From Moniliella sp. 'wahieum' (Eukaryota > Basidiomycota > Moniliellomycetes > Moniliellales > Moniliellaceae): 64,000 nt of DNA. Positions within the stretch are counted from its first letter, which is position 1; the number at the start of each line of letters is the position of its first letter. A program made the translations under genes and the position numbers. Below, one piece after another: positions 24,801-36,002 of this stretch. The notes beneath the pieces are model-generated. The model was not told where the DNA came from and ran no database searches. It saw nothing but the letters and a program-made list of their open reading frames with translations. The stretch lies in assembly GCA_003971905.1 (NCBI GenBank), contig RSEE01000031.1:619432-683431 (forward strand), given 5' to 3'.

Positions 24801-26191
24801 TTAGGCCTTGTGCTGGTTGGTGAGGACCTTGGGGGGCTGGTTGTTGCGGGTGAACGAGTCAATGCCAGCGTAGGTCGAGGTGGGCTCGAGGTGCTCAATG
24901 CGGAGGAGCTGGTTGTACTTGGCAACACGCTCCGAGCGGGCGGGCGCACCGGACTTGATCAGGCCCGCGCCCAGACCGACAACCAGGTCGGCAATCGACG
25001 TGTCCTCCGTCTCGCCCGAGCGGTGGGACACCATGACGGCCCAGCCGTCCGACTGGGCCAGCTTGGCGGCCTCAATCGACTCGGTAATGGTGCCAATCTG
25101 GTTGATCTTGAGCAAAAGACCGTTGCACGACTTCTTGGCAATCGCATCCTTAATCCGCAGCACGTTGGTGACCGTCAAGTCATCGCCAATGACCGTCACG
25201 CCAGCGTTGGCACGGAAGTAGCTCCACGCCTCCCAGTCGTCCTGCTCGAAGGGGTCCTCAATTGACGCAATGGGGTACTTCTTGATATAGCCAAGGTACA
25301 CATCGGCCAGCTCCTTGCCCGTGAGCCACTTGCTCGGGTCCGAGTTGGGATTCTTAAAGTCCAAGTCGTACTTGCCGTCCTTGTAGAATTCGGACGAGGC
25401 AACGTCGAGCGAGATGTGGACCTTGCCCGTGTAGCCAGCCTTCTCAATGGCGGCAGTAAGCAGCTCCAGCGACTCCTCGGCACCCTCAACGTTGGGAGCA
25501 AAGCCGCCCTCGTCACCCACGTTGGTAGCGTCAATGCCGTACTTGGCCTTGATGACCGACTTGAGGTTGTGATACACCTCAGTAGCGACCTGCATGGCCT
25601 CTGTGAAGGTCTTGGCACCCGTAGGGACAATCATGAACTCCTGGAAAGCCAGGCGGTTGCCAGCATGCTCACCACCGTTGATGACGTTGCAAGCAATGCT
25701 AGGCAAGACGTAAGGGGGAGCAATACCAGCCAGCTTGGCGTAGTACTTGTACAGAGGAAGGCCCTCCTGGGCGGCACCAGCCTTGGAGACGGCCGTGGAG
25801 ACACCAAGGATGGCGTTGGCACCGAGCTTGCCCTTGTTGGGGGTACCGTCAAGCTGGTTGAGGAAAGCGTCAATGCCCTTCTGATCCGTGACGGCAAAGT
25901 TGGCCTTGATGAGGGCGGGGGCAATGATGTCGTTCACGTTGGCAACAGCCTTAGTGACGCCCTTGCCCATGTAGGCCTTGCCGCCGTCACGGAGCTCCAC
26001 CGCCTCGTGGATACCGGTCGAGGCGCCCGAGGGAACCGCAGCGCGGAAGAGGCCCTTCTCGGTGGTGAGGTCAACCTCGACGGTGGGGTTACCGCGCGAG
26101 TCGAACTGGAGACAGAGTCAGCAGGGAGGTACAACGTAATAGGGTAGCGAGGACGCACGATCTGACGGGCGAAGACGCTGGTGATGGGCAT
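24801..26191 (-). CDS. ENO1: Enolase (2-phosphoglycerate dehydratase)
   Basis: A glycolytic enzyme that converts 2-phosphoglycerate to phosphoenolpyruvate in the cytosol. Exon 1 (26191-26159) encodes 11 residues, [11 protein letters not shown]. The intron at 26106-26158 has donor GTGCGT and acceptor CTCCAG. Exon 2 continues [13 protein letters not shown], exactly the family N-terminus, which fixes the start. The coding length is 445 codons, typical for fungi. Landmarks: [46 protein letters not shown], the enolase signature [29 protein letters not shown] and [19 protein letters not shown]. The frame is uninterrupted, which is unusual in this window. Confidence 0.98.
26106..26158 (-). other. 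Enolase intron
   Basis: Donor GTGCGT (26158-26153) and acceptor CTCCAG (26111-26106), 53 nt, phase 0. Removing it joins RQI to FDSRGN. Confidence 0.95.
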
Positions 26192-26249
26192 GGCGAAGGG
26201 TGGGAGGTAGATGTTGATGTTGAACGGATCCGTACGGTATGGTGCGTGG

Positions 26250-26256
26250 TTATATA
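26250..26256 (-). promoter_or_regulatory. TATA box of enolase
   Basis: Read on the minus strand this is TATATAA, about 60 bp upstream of the enolase ATG. A strong TATA box fits a highly expressed glycolytic gene. Confidence 0.55.
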
Positions 26257-26344
26257 CACAACCAGGAGGGTAGCTAGCAGAGAAATGTGGGCCGAAGAAG
26301 CTAGAAAGGTGGTCGATCTGATTGAGGCATGGACAGGAACGCAT

Positions 26345-27150
26345 GAGCGCAGTTAATCCAGCGAGGGTGAGACTGGTCTAGTGCGGCGCCCCACGCTAGT
26401 TGTGTGCCCGGAGTGCACGGTCCCTTGACTGATGGCGCCAGACCACGGTTGGTAGGGATCAAACTTTATTAACTCTCGGCATTGCAACAGGGACAACTCG
26501 CCCTGGGCGGAGCATGTTCGAACAGGTGACTTCGCCGAGTTCCGTGCCGGCAAATCAAACTTGGTGCGCGGCCACCACAACCACCTGCCAACTCTGCGTC
26601 CCGCATGCCTCATCGTTCTTCCGCTCGTCCGCAGTACTACTAATGCACTCCATGATCATTCTTCCATCGACATCCAACTGCCGGCGGGAGGATGTTGGAG
26701 AGGCACATATGATCAGCTTCAATTGATGGATCCACATGCACGCGTGCCATCTGTATATCATCTGTTTACTGTCATCGATAATCAACGTTCAAAGCCAAAC
26801 AATACATTTGGGTAACCAGTAACATCAGACCAGCTGTGAACTGCTGTGGAAGGGAAACACCGGTACATCGGGGACATTTTGGGAATGGTGCACAAGGTCG
26901 ATAAGTTCGATATCATCCAAAAGGCTTTAAAGCTTTTGATACTTGAAGCCCCTGCCGAGATTGGAACATGCTATATCACGACGGCTACCAGTCGAAAGTC
27001 TAAAGGCCATGTGGGTAGAAATGCAAAAGTAAGACTCGAGGACGGTGTGCGAGCTCGCACACTTTTTTACCACATCTTCCACATGCATATACCATCTGTT
27101 AGATAGAAAGCAGAAGGAACAAGGAGAGGAGAGAGGGGAGGGGGTGCGGC
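26345..27150. other. Intergenic, enolase promoter to aconitase 3' end
   Basis: No supported gene. Both flanking genes are on the minus strand, so this interval should hold the upstream enolase promoter and the aconitase 3' untranslated region. Confidence 0.5.
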
Positions 27151-27154
27151 GAAA

Positions 27155-29628
27155 TTAAGCCTTGCCAGCTTGAGCAGCCATCAGATTCAGCGCCGAGCCC
27201 GCCTTGAACCAGCCAATTTGACCCTCGTTGTAAGTGTGGGCAAGGGGAATCTTGTCTTCCGAGCCGTCCTCGTGGTGGGCAACCAGCGTGATGGTCGAGC
27301 CAGGCGCCATCTCCGTCACGCCCTCAAGGTCGACCAAGTCGTGGGCTTGATCTTGTCATAGTCCTTGGGGTCCTTAAAGGTAAGCGCGAGCATGCCCTGC
27401 TTCTTGAGGTTGGTCTCGTGGATACGGGCAAAGGAGCGGGTGATGATCGCCCGGCCGCCGAGGTAGCGGGGCTCCAAAGCAGCGTGCTCACGCGACGAGC
27501 CCTCACCGTAGTTCTCATCACCAATCACAACCCACGGCTTGCCGTGCTCGCGGTAGTAGATGGCCGTCGCTGGCACAGCCCCCATTCGCCAGTGAACTTG
27601 TTCTGCACCTCGTTGGCCTTACCGTTGGCCTCGTTGATCGCGCCAATCAGACAGTTGTTCGAGATGTTCTGCAAGTGGCCACGGTACTTGAGCCAGGGGC
27701 CACCAGCCGAGATGTGGTCGGTGGTGCACTTGCCCTTGGCCTTGATCAGAATGGGCAGGCCCGTAGGGTTCTTGCCATCCCACTTGGCAAACGGCGCAAG
27801 CTTCTGCAGACGGTCCGACTCGGGGCTGATCGCCACGTTGATCGAGGCACCATCAGCAGGAGGAGCCTGGTAAGTGTTCTCACCAGGGTCGTAGCCCTTA
27901 GCCGGAAGCTCAATGCCCTTGGGCTCAGAGAACTTGAACTCCTTTCCGTCAGCGCCCTTGAGCGAGTCGGTCAGGGGGTTGAAGGTGAGGCGGCCGGCAA
28001 AGGCCATGGCCGTCACCATGTCGGGCGAGGCAACGAACGCGTGCGTGGCAGGGTTGGCGTCGTTACGGCCAGTAAAGTTACGGTTGTACGAGGTGATGAT
28101 CGAGTTCTTCTCGCCCTTGGCAACATCCTTGCGGTCCCATTGGCCAATGCAAGGGCCGCATGCGTTGGCAAGCACGATACCACCCGCCTTCTCTAGCGTC
28201 TCCATCTGGCCATCACGCTCAATCGTAGCGCGGATCTGCTCCGAGCCGGGCGTGACAGTGTAGCCCGAAACGGTCTTGAGGCCGTGAGATTCAGCCTCGG
28301 CAGCAATGTACGCGGCACGGCTCATGTCCTCGTACGACGAGTTGGTGCACGAGCCAATGAGAGCCACCTTGAGCTCCTCGGGCCAGTCGTCTTCTTGACC
28401 GCCTCAGCAAACTTGGAGATGGGAGTAGCAAGGTCAGGGGTGAAGGGGCCATTGATGTGGGGCTCGAGGTTGTCAAGGTCAATGGTGATGTGCTTGTCGT
28501 AGGAGGCGTCGGCGTCGGGAAGGAGGTACTTCTGGAACTTGGAAGCGTACGCAGCAATGTCACCACGCTTGGTCGCCTTGAGGTAGGCCTCAGTGCGCTC
28601 GTTGAAGGGGAAGAGCGAGGTGGTCGCGCCAATCTCAGCACCCATGTTGCAGATCGTGGCCATGCCGGTAGCCGAGAGGGACGAGACCCGTGCCCTTGTA
28701 CTCGATGATGGCACCAGTGCCACCCTTGACAGTGAGCTCGCCGGCGACCTTGAGAATGACGTCCTTGGGCGCCGTCCAGCCCGACAGCTTGCCCTTCAGC
28801 TCCACACCGACCACCTTGGGGCACTTGAGCTCCCAAGGCAGGTTGGCCATCACATCCACCGCATCAGCTCCACCAACACCGCAGGCAATCATGTTGAGAC
28901 CACCAGCGTTAGGAGTGTGCGAGTCGGTACCAATCATCAGACCACCGGGGAAGGCGTAGTTCTCGAGAATGATTTGGTGGATGATACCCGAGCCAGGCTT
29001 CCAGAAGCCAATGCCGTACTTGGCCGTGCAAGTAGCAAGGAAGTCGTACACCTCCTTGTTGATCTGCTTGGCACGAGCAAGGTCGGCCTCACCGCCCACC
29101 TGAGCCTGGATCAAGTGGTCACAGTGCACAGTAGTAGGAACAGCCGTCTTGGGCAGGCCAGCCGACATGAACTGGAGCAGGGCCATCTGGGCCGTAGCGT
29201 CCTGGCAAGCGACGCGCTGTATAGGCAAGAAAAAAAGTTAGCGCCTAGCCCAGGGACGCGTGTCAGAACAGAGGCAAGATACGCACGTCCGGGCGCAGCT
29301 TGAGGTACGAAACGCCACGCTCAATGTCCTGGGTGTGGGGGTTGTCCAAATGGCCGTAGAGGATCTTCTCCGACATGGTCAGTGGGCGATTGAGACGTTC
29401 CTTGACAATCTGGAGGTTGTCGTAGATGCGCTTGTAGTTGATAAAGTGGCCCTTGCCGACCTCGAGAGGCGACATCTCGACCTTCTCGCTGAACATCGCG
29501 GGGTCCACGTCGGGGACCTGCTCAGCGACAGTGGCCGAGGCGTACCCGCGGGTGGCAGCAGGGACGCGAGTGCCGGCCAGGGCGGCACCACGGCGAGCGG
29601 AAGTGCGGAAAAGCTGGGCAGCGAGCAT
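27155..29628 (-). CDS. ACO1: Mitochondrial aconitate hydratase
   Basis: A TCA-cycle enzyme that interconverts citrate and isocitrate with a [4Fe-4S] cluster. Exon 1 (29628-29287) starts with an Arg/Ala/Ser-rich matrix-targeting peptide ([19 protein letters not shown]). The intron at 29217-29286 (donor GTGCGT, acceptor TACAG) joins LRPD to [16 protein letters not shown]. Cluster ligands are visible in [14 protein letters not shown] and in [10 protein letters not shown]. Active-site blocks include [14 protein letters not shown] and [18 protein letters not shown]. Four frame breaks occur: near 28690 (one GT unit lost from GTGT), 28384 (one A), 27587 (one G of a G run) and 27350 (one G). Adding back these five bases makes the spliced length divisible by three, about 802 residues, normal for the family. 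I read them as sequence errors. Confidence 0.96.
29217..29286 (-). other. Aconitase intron
   Basis: 70 nt, donor GTGCGT at 29286, acceptor TATACAG ending 29217. It is fixed by protein conservation on both sides (LRPD / [11 protein letters not shown]). Confidence 0.95.
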
Positions 29629-31760
29629 GACTACGACTGCGCGGGGGTGGTGGTGAAGGGGAAGAAGGCGCGGAAGGAGGCCCCAGCTTTATGAGGTTCG
29701 AGAAGGAAAGCCCAGAAAGACGAAGTGTGCCTGGGCGGTGCGGTGCTGTGCTGTGCTGCCCTGCCAGGTGCAACTATCCACCCAGCGGCGGATGCGGGGA
29801 AACGGGCGCCATGCCACAGTGCTCACCCATCATCCCGCACCCGCCCACTGTAGCACACGGGCGCCACGCTGCAGAGCCCATAAATTCTGGCTCGCATTGG
29901 GCTTCTCCTGCATGCATCATGCATCATGGTGCACCAGCCATTTCACGCAGACAGCCCCCGAGCTGGGGCGCCCGCAACCCTACCGAACGCTTACAAATGA
30001 TTGAACAGCGGCGGCTACAGCTGCGGCCTACTGCCCGCTTCCCCATTGGCGGAAAGCGCACCCGCATGCAGGAACTCATGGCAGCACATGGCCGGTGTCC
30101 TGTTCGATCCCCTGACGTCATGTGTGTAAACACGCCTGTGTTGCAGACCAACTTCGGTCACCTGGTCATCCCAGTCATCGCACTTGACGCGAACGTGCCT
30201 ACTAAACGAAGACCTTGGCATGGGGCATGTTTGCTGAAGGGAGTTTAGGGTTACATCACACATCACATGTGATTGCCAGTCTGAGCATGGCGCTTCTTGT
30301 GCGGCGTACGCGGGTGGGGTCGCGAAGAATACAACAAGATGGATCTGTCGAAGAGCGCATTCTGCCTTGCGCTTTCTGGTGGGTGGCGGGCAATTAGACA
30401 AGGCGCACCACTCAATCCTATATTACGATCCCAATTTGGACCCTGAAGAGCGGTGGCTCAGGTACGCACGCCACACTGATGGTGTGGGCATATGCAGAGA
30501 AGAGATATAATCTCTCTTCGGGATTATAATCAACACAGAGATCTATACTGTTTTGCTCTGTCAAGCGTCAAAAGCTTCATCCATCTTCTGGTGTATTGTT
30601 TCCACATCCCTCCCATCTCTCTTTCCTTGATCGCTTTGCACAATACGAAAATCGGAGACCAGGCAAACCAGGCAGACGCCAAAAATTCGGGTCGGGAAGT
30701 TCTTGAGGAGTGTCAGGGCACCGCCAGAGGGCCGGGGGGGGTTAGGGCCACAATCCCTTTTTGAGGTCATAAGGCAGACTCACGGTTTTTACGCGCTTGG
30801 GCTGGTTGGTGAGTACGAGCGGGGCTAAGGCAAGGAGAGGCCTCTCGGTGTGTAGCAGATGCGGCTGCAAGCCTTGTGGCGAGGCTACGTAGCACAGGTT
30901 TGGGGGACAGTGGCGTATCTGAAGCCTTCGGGCTCAGAGAATGGGAGTAGTATAACGGAGAACAAACCTGCTAGGCTTCAGCTGAACTGGGACTGAAGGC
31001 GGCGTGGCTATTAGAAGCGGGATCACATGCGGTTAAACTGAGCTGGGTGTCGACGTCGCAAGGGAATGTATGCGCGAACGGGATTAACTGAGGGACGGAG
31101 AGCTGAAGACGGGAGCTGGAGTGATCGGTCACACACACATGTCCACCGGCTGTGTGTATGACCCCGTTCCAGATCTTCTTTGACCCCTTTGTGTCTCTCC
31201 CTCATCACGATTCGTTTACCCTGTGATTGCATCGCCTTCTCTGGTATATAAGACACCATTCCATCCAGCCTAATGAATACCATCGGCATCCAAAACAATC
31301 CCCTTCCTACATGATGGATGAGGTTGAGCAGCTGAGGGGCTACTAAGAGAAGGAGTTGCCTGTGTTGGTTGATCAATTGGTGAGGAAAGTAGGGAGAGAC
31401 GCCGATGGACCGTGGGGGGAAATCACGAACCATTGCTAACAGACAGGGACTAAAAGGGAAATAACGCAATCGAGGAAGAGTGAGGAACGTAGGGAGGGGG
31501 AAACAAGAGACGGTTGCCGCACGGACAACCTATAGAAAGGTAAGGTAAACGGCTCCGGGGGGGACTATCGTCGTAAAGGAAACTACTGACAATTGGGTGG
31601 CCATGCGGTAGCAACCAATTCACTCGTGGGCAAGAGGCGACTATTGTCGCTCGGATACGTGGAACAGGTAACCGTGCTGGCGGTCTTGCCAGCCGCGATA
31701 GATCTGAGTTGAATATGGGAGTGTGCTATATTGTTGGGCAGAGCGCACGGGCCTCAGTTG
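29629..31760. other. Gene-poor interval upstream of aconitase
   Basis: The first few hundred bases are the aconitase promoter. A CATGCATCATGCATCATGG heptad patch lies at about 29913-29931. Beyond that, a 148-codon minus-strand frame at 31023-31469 has no recognisable motif and no splice-site support. I do not call a gene. Confidence 0.5.
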
Positions 31761-31765
31761 AGATA

Positions 31766-31786
31766 GGGTCAGATCGAATCTGACCC
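31766..31786. repeat. Perfect hairpin, 9-bp stem
   Basis: GGGTCAGAT / ATCTGACCC with a 3-nt loop CGA. It stands alone in non-coding sequence, with no T-run for a terminator and no flanking gene. Confidence 0.8.
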
Positions 31787-32320
31787 CATAACCAGTCGGG
31801 AGACGGGGTTAGGAACGCGAAGGGGGCGCATAATAGGCTCCGCCGGGCATACCAGCCCGTCTTCTCCAGTGACAGTTATAATGGATTATAGAGGTCGCAC
31901 CCAGACGACATGACCCACCACCATCCTCGCCAGCACCTCTCCCGCTCGGCCACATACTTCCTTCTCCCCATCGTCCCAAGCACGAGCCGCGCTTGACACG
32001 TGACGAGAATTCTACCGATCTATGATCGGACCCGCCATGTGGTCGCCGCGCATGTCTCTTCCAGACACCTTGTTTGCAACTACATTATTCTTTTGGCTCT
32101 TTTTTGGATGACACCATTCCCTCCGCTTGACATCTGACCACGAAAGACCCTCCTCGAATTGCACATATGGATGCTTCCTTTGCCTCGGACAAGCGGTGTT
32201 CAAGGTCTGTTTCTGGGTACTTGGCCATACACGGGCGGGTGTAAAAATTAATATATAATTTTGCTTAGATGACCACATCACCCAAAAATGCGTAGAATTT
32301 GGTGCGGAACGTTTTTGACA

Positions 32321-32462
32321 TTGCGGCCACATGAGGTTAAGCGCTTTGGCCCAAGAGGTCAAGCGCTTTGGCCACATGAAGTCAAGCGCTTTGGCCACAT
32401 GCGCTCAATGGCTTTGGCCACATGCGCTCAAGCCCTTAGCTCAAATGTGCCCAAACGCTTAG
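32321..32462. repeat. 23-bp minisatellite, about six units
   Basis: Unit close to TTTGGCCACATGAAGTCAAGCGC. Central copies are nearly identical and outer copies decay. Each unit contains a GTCAAGCGC or GCTCAAGCC segment, related to the TCA-type heptads elsewhere. Frames through it give periodic peptides on the minus strand (AKALDFMWPKRL-like), which I treat as non-coding. Confidence 0.85.
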
Positions 32463-32869
32463 CTGTTGATTGGATGCGTGCTTGTAGGCTCTCCAACCGG
32501 CTGGCTGGCATCGATCCAGAACAACTAGATTTATAGGCAGGGTAGGTATTTTTTAGGTATGGAATGCATTCGAAGATCGTTGGGAAGCGATGACACGGCA
32601 ACCACGGTTAGGTGTGACGTCAGACGGAAGCACCACAACGTAGTAGAGCAGCGAGCGGTTCAGAAAGTGGCAGGTTAGTGTGAGGGGAGTGCGCACTAGG
32701 GAGAAGCTGGCCAAGTGAGCAGCAGCATAGGGTTAGCGAGAGACACAGAAGATGTGCGACGGACTCACGGGTCAGGCGATCAAGACGCCCAGTAGCGAGG
32801 GCAAGCGGGATGAAGTCGGAATGTACACTGGTAGGGCGAACAAGGTTAGGAACAGCGTTGGCATATAAC

Positions 32870-33460
32870 AGAGAAGGGACGTACGACGGCGAAACAGGTC
32901 AGATGAGTCGAGGCGAACAAGACGAGACGAACCAACCGTGGGATTCCGTGCATGCAGCAGCTGGGTAGACAGTGTCAGTGGCAGGACAACTCCAAGCGCG
33001 AAGCACGGGCGACGTACGATGGCAAGGCAGACCAGCCAAGCGAGAGGACCTCAGGCGAGGCAAAATGGAACCAGACGGAGAAGGCCGAAGGTGAGCGAAA
33101 CGGTGCATGCACGTCATGCATGCGACCCACCAGGTCAGCGGAAGTGTGGGGAATGCGGAGGAAGCGGGCACGTACGATGGCGCTGCGGATCAGGTGAAAC
33201 GAGGGCAAGATGGCCCGCGAGGGGGAGTCTGTGTAGGCGGGGTCGCAACGAGCGCTGGTGGGAAGAGAACACATACGACAAAAGCAATGCAGACAGTGAG
33301 AGGGGGCCGGGCGAGAGGCAGAGGGGGCGTTCAACAGCTACTGATGACGAGGCGAGGAGGACGGAGTGTGGCGGGAGAGGGAATGGAGACGTGCGGCAGC
33401 AATGCAGACCAGGCGAGGAGAACCGAGCGATGGGGGCGGGACTAGCAAAAGGCGGTCAGT
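32870..33460 (+). repeat. Degenerate GC-rich repeat with a CCHC-like motif
   Basis: Imperfect copies of a unit starting ACGTACGAYGGC and continuing with CAG-YCAG-GARRCGAG occur near 32879, 33012, 33170 and, weaker, 33266 and 33389, spaced about 95-160 bp apart. In one frame the unit reads TYDG-ADQ--R. In another frame (about 33142-33190) it gives CGECGGSGHVRWRC, an exact C-x2-C-x4-H-x4-C zinc-knuckle spacing, with a decayed echo near 33370. No start, intron or flanking retroelement domain was found. It could be a satellite-like repeat or the remnant of a gag-like gene. Confidence 0.45.
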
Positions 33461-34193
33461 AAGCAGTGCATGCAGGCAGCAACGATGGTGATGTTGATGT
33501 CCAGGGGAAGAAGATGGTGCTGTTGCGCCGTGGCACAGAGCACTCTGCGATGTGCTGGCTGCAGAGATGGGATACTGGTTGCTACGGGCGCAATGAGGGG
33601 CGGTGGTGAGGGACAGGATGCAACCACAGAGGAGCAGGAGGTTAAAAGGAGGCGCGTGTGGCGCATCCAATCTGTGCGCACAGGCCAATCTGGGCCACGC
33701 CAGGGGCCTATAGGTAAGCTATTATATCTGTCTAACGCCTCAACACTAGCGGCCCCCTGCAGCAGTGTTCGAGGGTCTAATCATCTCAATCAAGAGCGGC
33801 ATTTTGACTTTGCCTATTTGCGACTTGCTGCGGTACGCCTGTTGCGACGGTGACTGGCTTCACCGAACGCGGCGCATGTGCCCTCTCTAGCCCCGAGACT
33901 CCAAGGGCTCCCCGAAGATTGCTGATGCGCGCGTAAGTCAACGACTAGTAGCCTTGTCCAGTAGCCCTCGTCCTGCTTCCTACCACCAACGCCTATCTCT
34001 CGCCCGCAATCGATCGCCTACGCTACTGTCCCAAACGCTTCAGCATCCAATGCGGTCTCCATAGCCGGGTGAATCGCTATACAGGTCACGATTATCCTCA
34101 CTTGAGCTTTACTAGTGACTAGTGACCTACGGTGTTACATCAAGTGTTACATCAAGCTTCAAGTGAATGGGCACCACATGACTTTTTACAAGC

Positions 34194-34208
34194 TGGGGCG
34201 AAGCCCCA
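34194..34208. repeat. Hairpin, 6-bp GC stem with GAA loop
   Basis: TGGGGC-GAA-GCCCCA, a perfect short stem 125 bp before the longer hairpin at 34333. Confidence 0.6.
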
Positions 34209-34332
34209 CTTTCCCTGGCCGTAGGCCCGGTGGTCGCCTCGTGACTTGTTATGTTCACGCGTTCACGCACGATGCACCAAAGTGCTTGCGATATACGGTG
34301 AGACGAACCGCATCAGTATGGTCTGTGTGTTT

Positions 34333-34358
34333 CGACCAGGGGCTATCGCCCCTGGTCG
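34333..34358. repeat. Perfect hairpin, 11-bp stem
   Basis: CGACCAGGGGC and GCCCCTGGTCG flank a 4-nt loop TATC with no mismatch. It is not next to a called gene end. Chance is possible, but perfect 11-bp stems with such small loops are rare. Confidence 0.8.
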
Positions 34359-35219
34359 AGGTCAAGGAACTCCGACGTTGTAACCATTCCATTTAGCTTT
34401 TGTGTTGGCTTTGTCCATGATCTCCGCAGCCCTAAGGTATATAGCCTCTGTTGCTCTTTCATGCTCCCTTGTATTTGGCGTGTCGTTGGCTGGCGTATTC
34501 GACCATCACACTACCAACACTATAGTGCTACCGCATCACCTATCAGGGTGGCCATCTGGACTGCGCCACTCTCATCTTCAGATAGGGGATCACGAATGTA
34601 ATACGCCTTGGAAGAGCATCAAAGAAGCGGGAGAGCGTGCGTCTCTGGGAGGGGGGCAAGTTTTTAAGGTTGAGGGGACAAGGTTTAAGGTTAGAGGGGG
34701 CCGCGATCGTCTGCCGGACCTGTGACAAAAAGCACCCACTAATGCATATCATATGTACAACTCATCTCGCCCATCCTTTTACCAAGTCGCCACCGCCATG
34801 TTTCGACGTCGGCTCACAAAAATGCCGATCGATGGAACGAGCTCGCACGCGTGCACAATAGGACAGACGCATCTGCTGTACCTTTTCCCGCGGCCTGGTT
34901 CATGTGAAGCAGGACGAGAGGTTGCTGTATCAGTTCCCTGCTTGCCCAGTTCGACCGATGTCCGGTTTCATGCACTCAACAGGTACAGCCACAACGTGGT
35001 GCTGGGTGCGAGGATGGGGGCCAGTCACGCCATTGACGAGGTGGCCGAAGAGCGAGCATGCCCCAGCCACCTGACGCATGCTCGCCTTCCCCTGCTTCCC
35101 GTGCCTCCTCGCCTGTAGACACTACCATGGCCGAGGACGAGTTATGCCAGACGTAGCCCAGTGTTTCCTTTGGACCACCTTCAAGAGCCCACGGGCGTGT
35201 CCTTTGCCGCCGCGGGCGC

Positions 35220-36002
35220 ATGACAACCCGCTCGGCGCCCCGAATGAGCGTGTCGAGCAAATCCGCAACCAAGAGACTGATATTCATCAGCGATCTCAAT
35301 ACGGAGGGTATCCCTGGCGCAGAGGGCACCAATATCCGAGCTAGGGGTTTGTTGGCTAACCTAAAGACTGGGGTTGGGAAGGATGTGCGCACTATGCTTG
35401 TGGCTCTCCCATTCGCGGCACTCCCCATCCTTGAGACCGGAAAAGAGGCCAACGATGAGAAGGAGCTCACGTTTCCGATTCCGGTTTATGACGCTATCGT
35501 CGCGGCAGCCGACCTGCATGGTTTGCTTTCCCGGATATCGTACCCTGCTGCCGGGCAGGCCAGGGCGCAGTTCATGGTACGTCCCACAGCCTTGATTGAT
35601 ATACGGGTTTAGACCCTGACATGCCTGTTATGGCTGGAATAGTACCGGGCGACCCAGACTGCATACCGACTGATCGAACGCCTTTCGAGACTCGGCCCCG
35701 ACAGCGCCATGATCGCGACCCGACCGAACCCCCATCTCCTCCTGGCGCATACGTCTGATGCGCTCGAATTGTTCGGCCCTCTCCAGAACACGGACGCTGC
35801 CAGATTCGAGGGTCGCGTGAAGCACATCTGTGCGTCCGTTGCCCATTGCAACTTCTACAAGCTCCCGGGTGACACCTTTTCGTACAACGTCATGATCTCC
35901 GAGAAGATTCTGCACCACTCTTCACCGGGGTACGATGTGTCTATTAGTGATGGCTCGGTGGTGGCTCGGCCTGGGGCTCTTCCCGGGGTGCTGGAGCAAT
36001 AA
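35220..36002 (+). CDS. Intact two-exon gene of unknown function (238 aa)
   Basis: I do not recognise the family. Exon 1 (35220-35576) and exon 2 (35643-36002) are joined in frame across a 66-nt intron (35577-35642, donor GTACGT, acceptor GAATAG). The coding length is 717 nt, divisible by three, with no frame break. The N-terminus is Ser/Thr/Arg-rich, then RLIFISDLNTEGIPGAEGTN, a predicted beta/alpha-like start. Exon 2 carries a helix-rich stretch (YRATQTAYRLIERLSRLGPD) and a block with Cys/His (VKHICASVAHCNFYKLPGD). The end is Gly/Val-rich. There is no signal peptide or membrane helix. A minus-strand frame overlaps it, but the clean splice site favours the plus strand. The true start could lie upstream. 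Confidence 0.65.

Larger units (their letters stand above)
33461..35219. other. Gene-poor interval with hairpins
   Basis: No supported gene. It holds a tandem GTGTTACATCAA pair near 34132-34155, the hairpins listed separately, and a 122-codon plus-strand frame (34753-35118) with no recognised motif that may simply be leader sequence for the gene at 35220. Confidence 0.5.

Noticed and set aside
26350-26560. tRNA-like GTTTGATCCC near the enolase promoter
   Set aside because: No matching D arm, anticodon arm or acceptor stem could be folded around it. No other tRNA candidate was found by eye in the window.
27155-29628. Programmed ribosomal frameshifting or tiny introns to explain the frame breaks
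   Set aside because: Breaks are many, at different sequences, in nearly every conserved gene, and match loss of one or two bases in short runs. No slippery site plus structure, and no GT-AG pair of plausible size, is found at the aconitase breaks.
31023-31469. 148-codon minus-strand frame
   Set aside because: No motif, no splice sites, no conserved composition, and surrounded by non-coding sequence.
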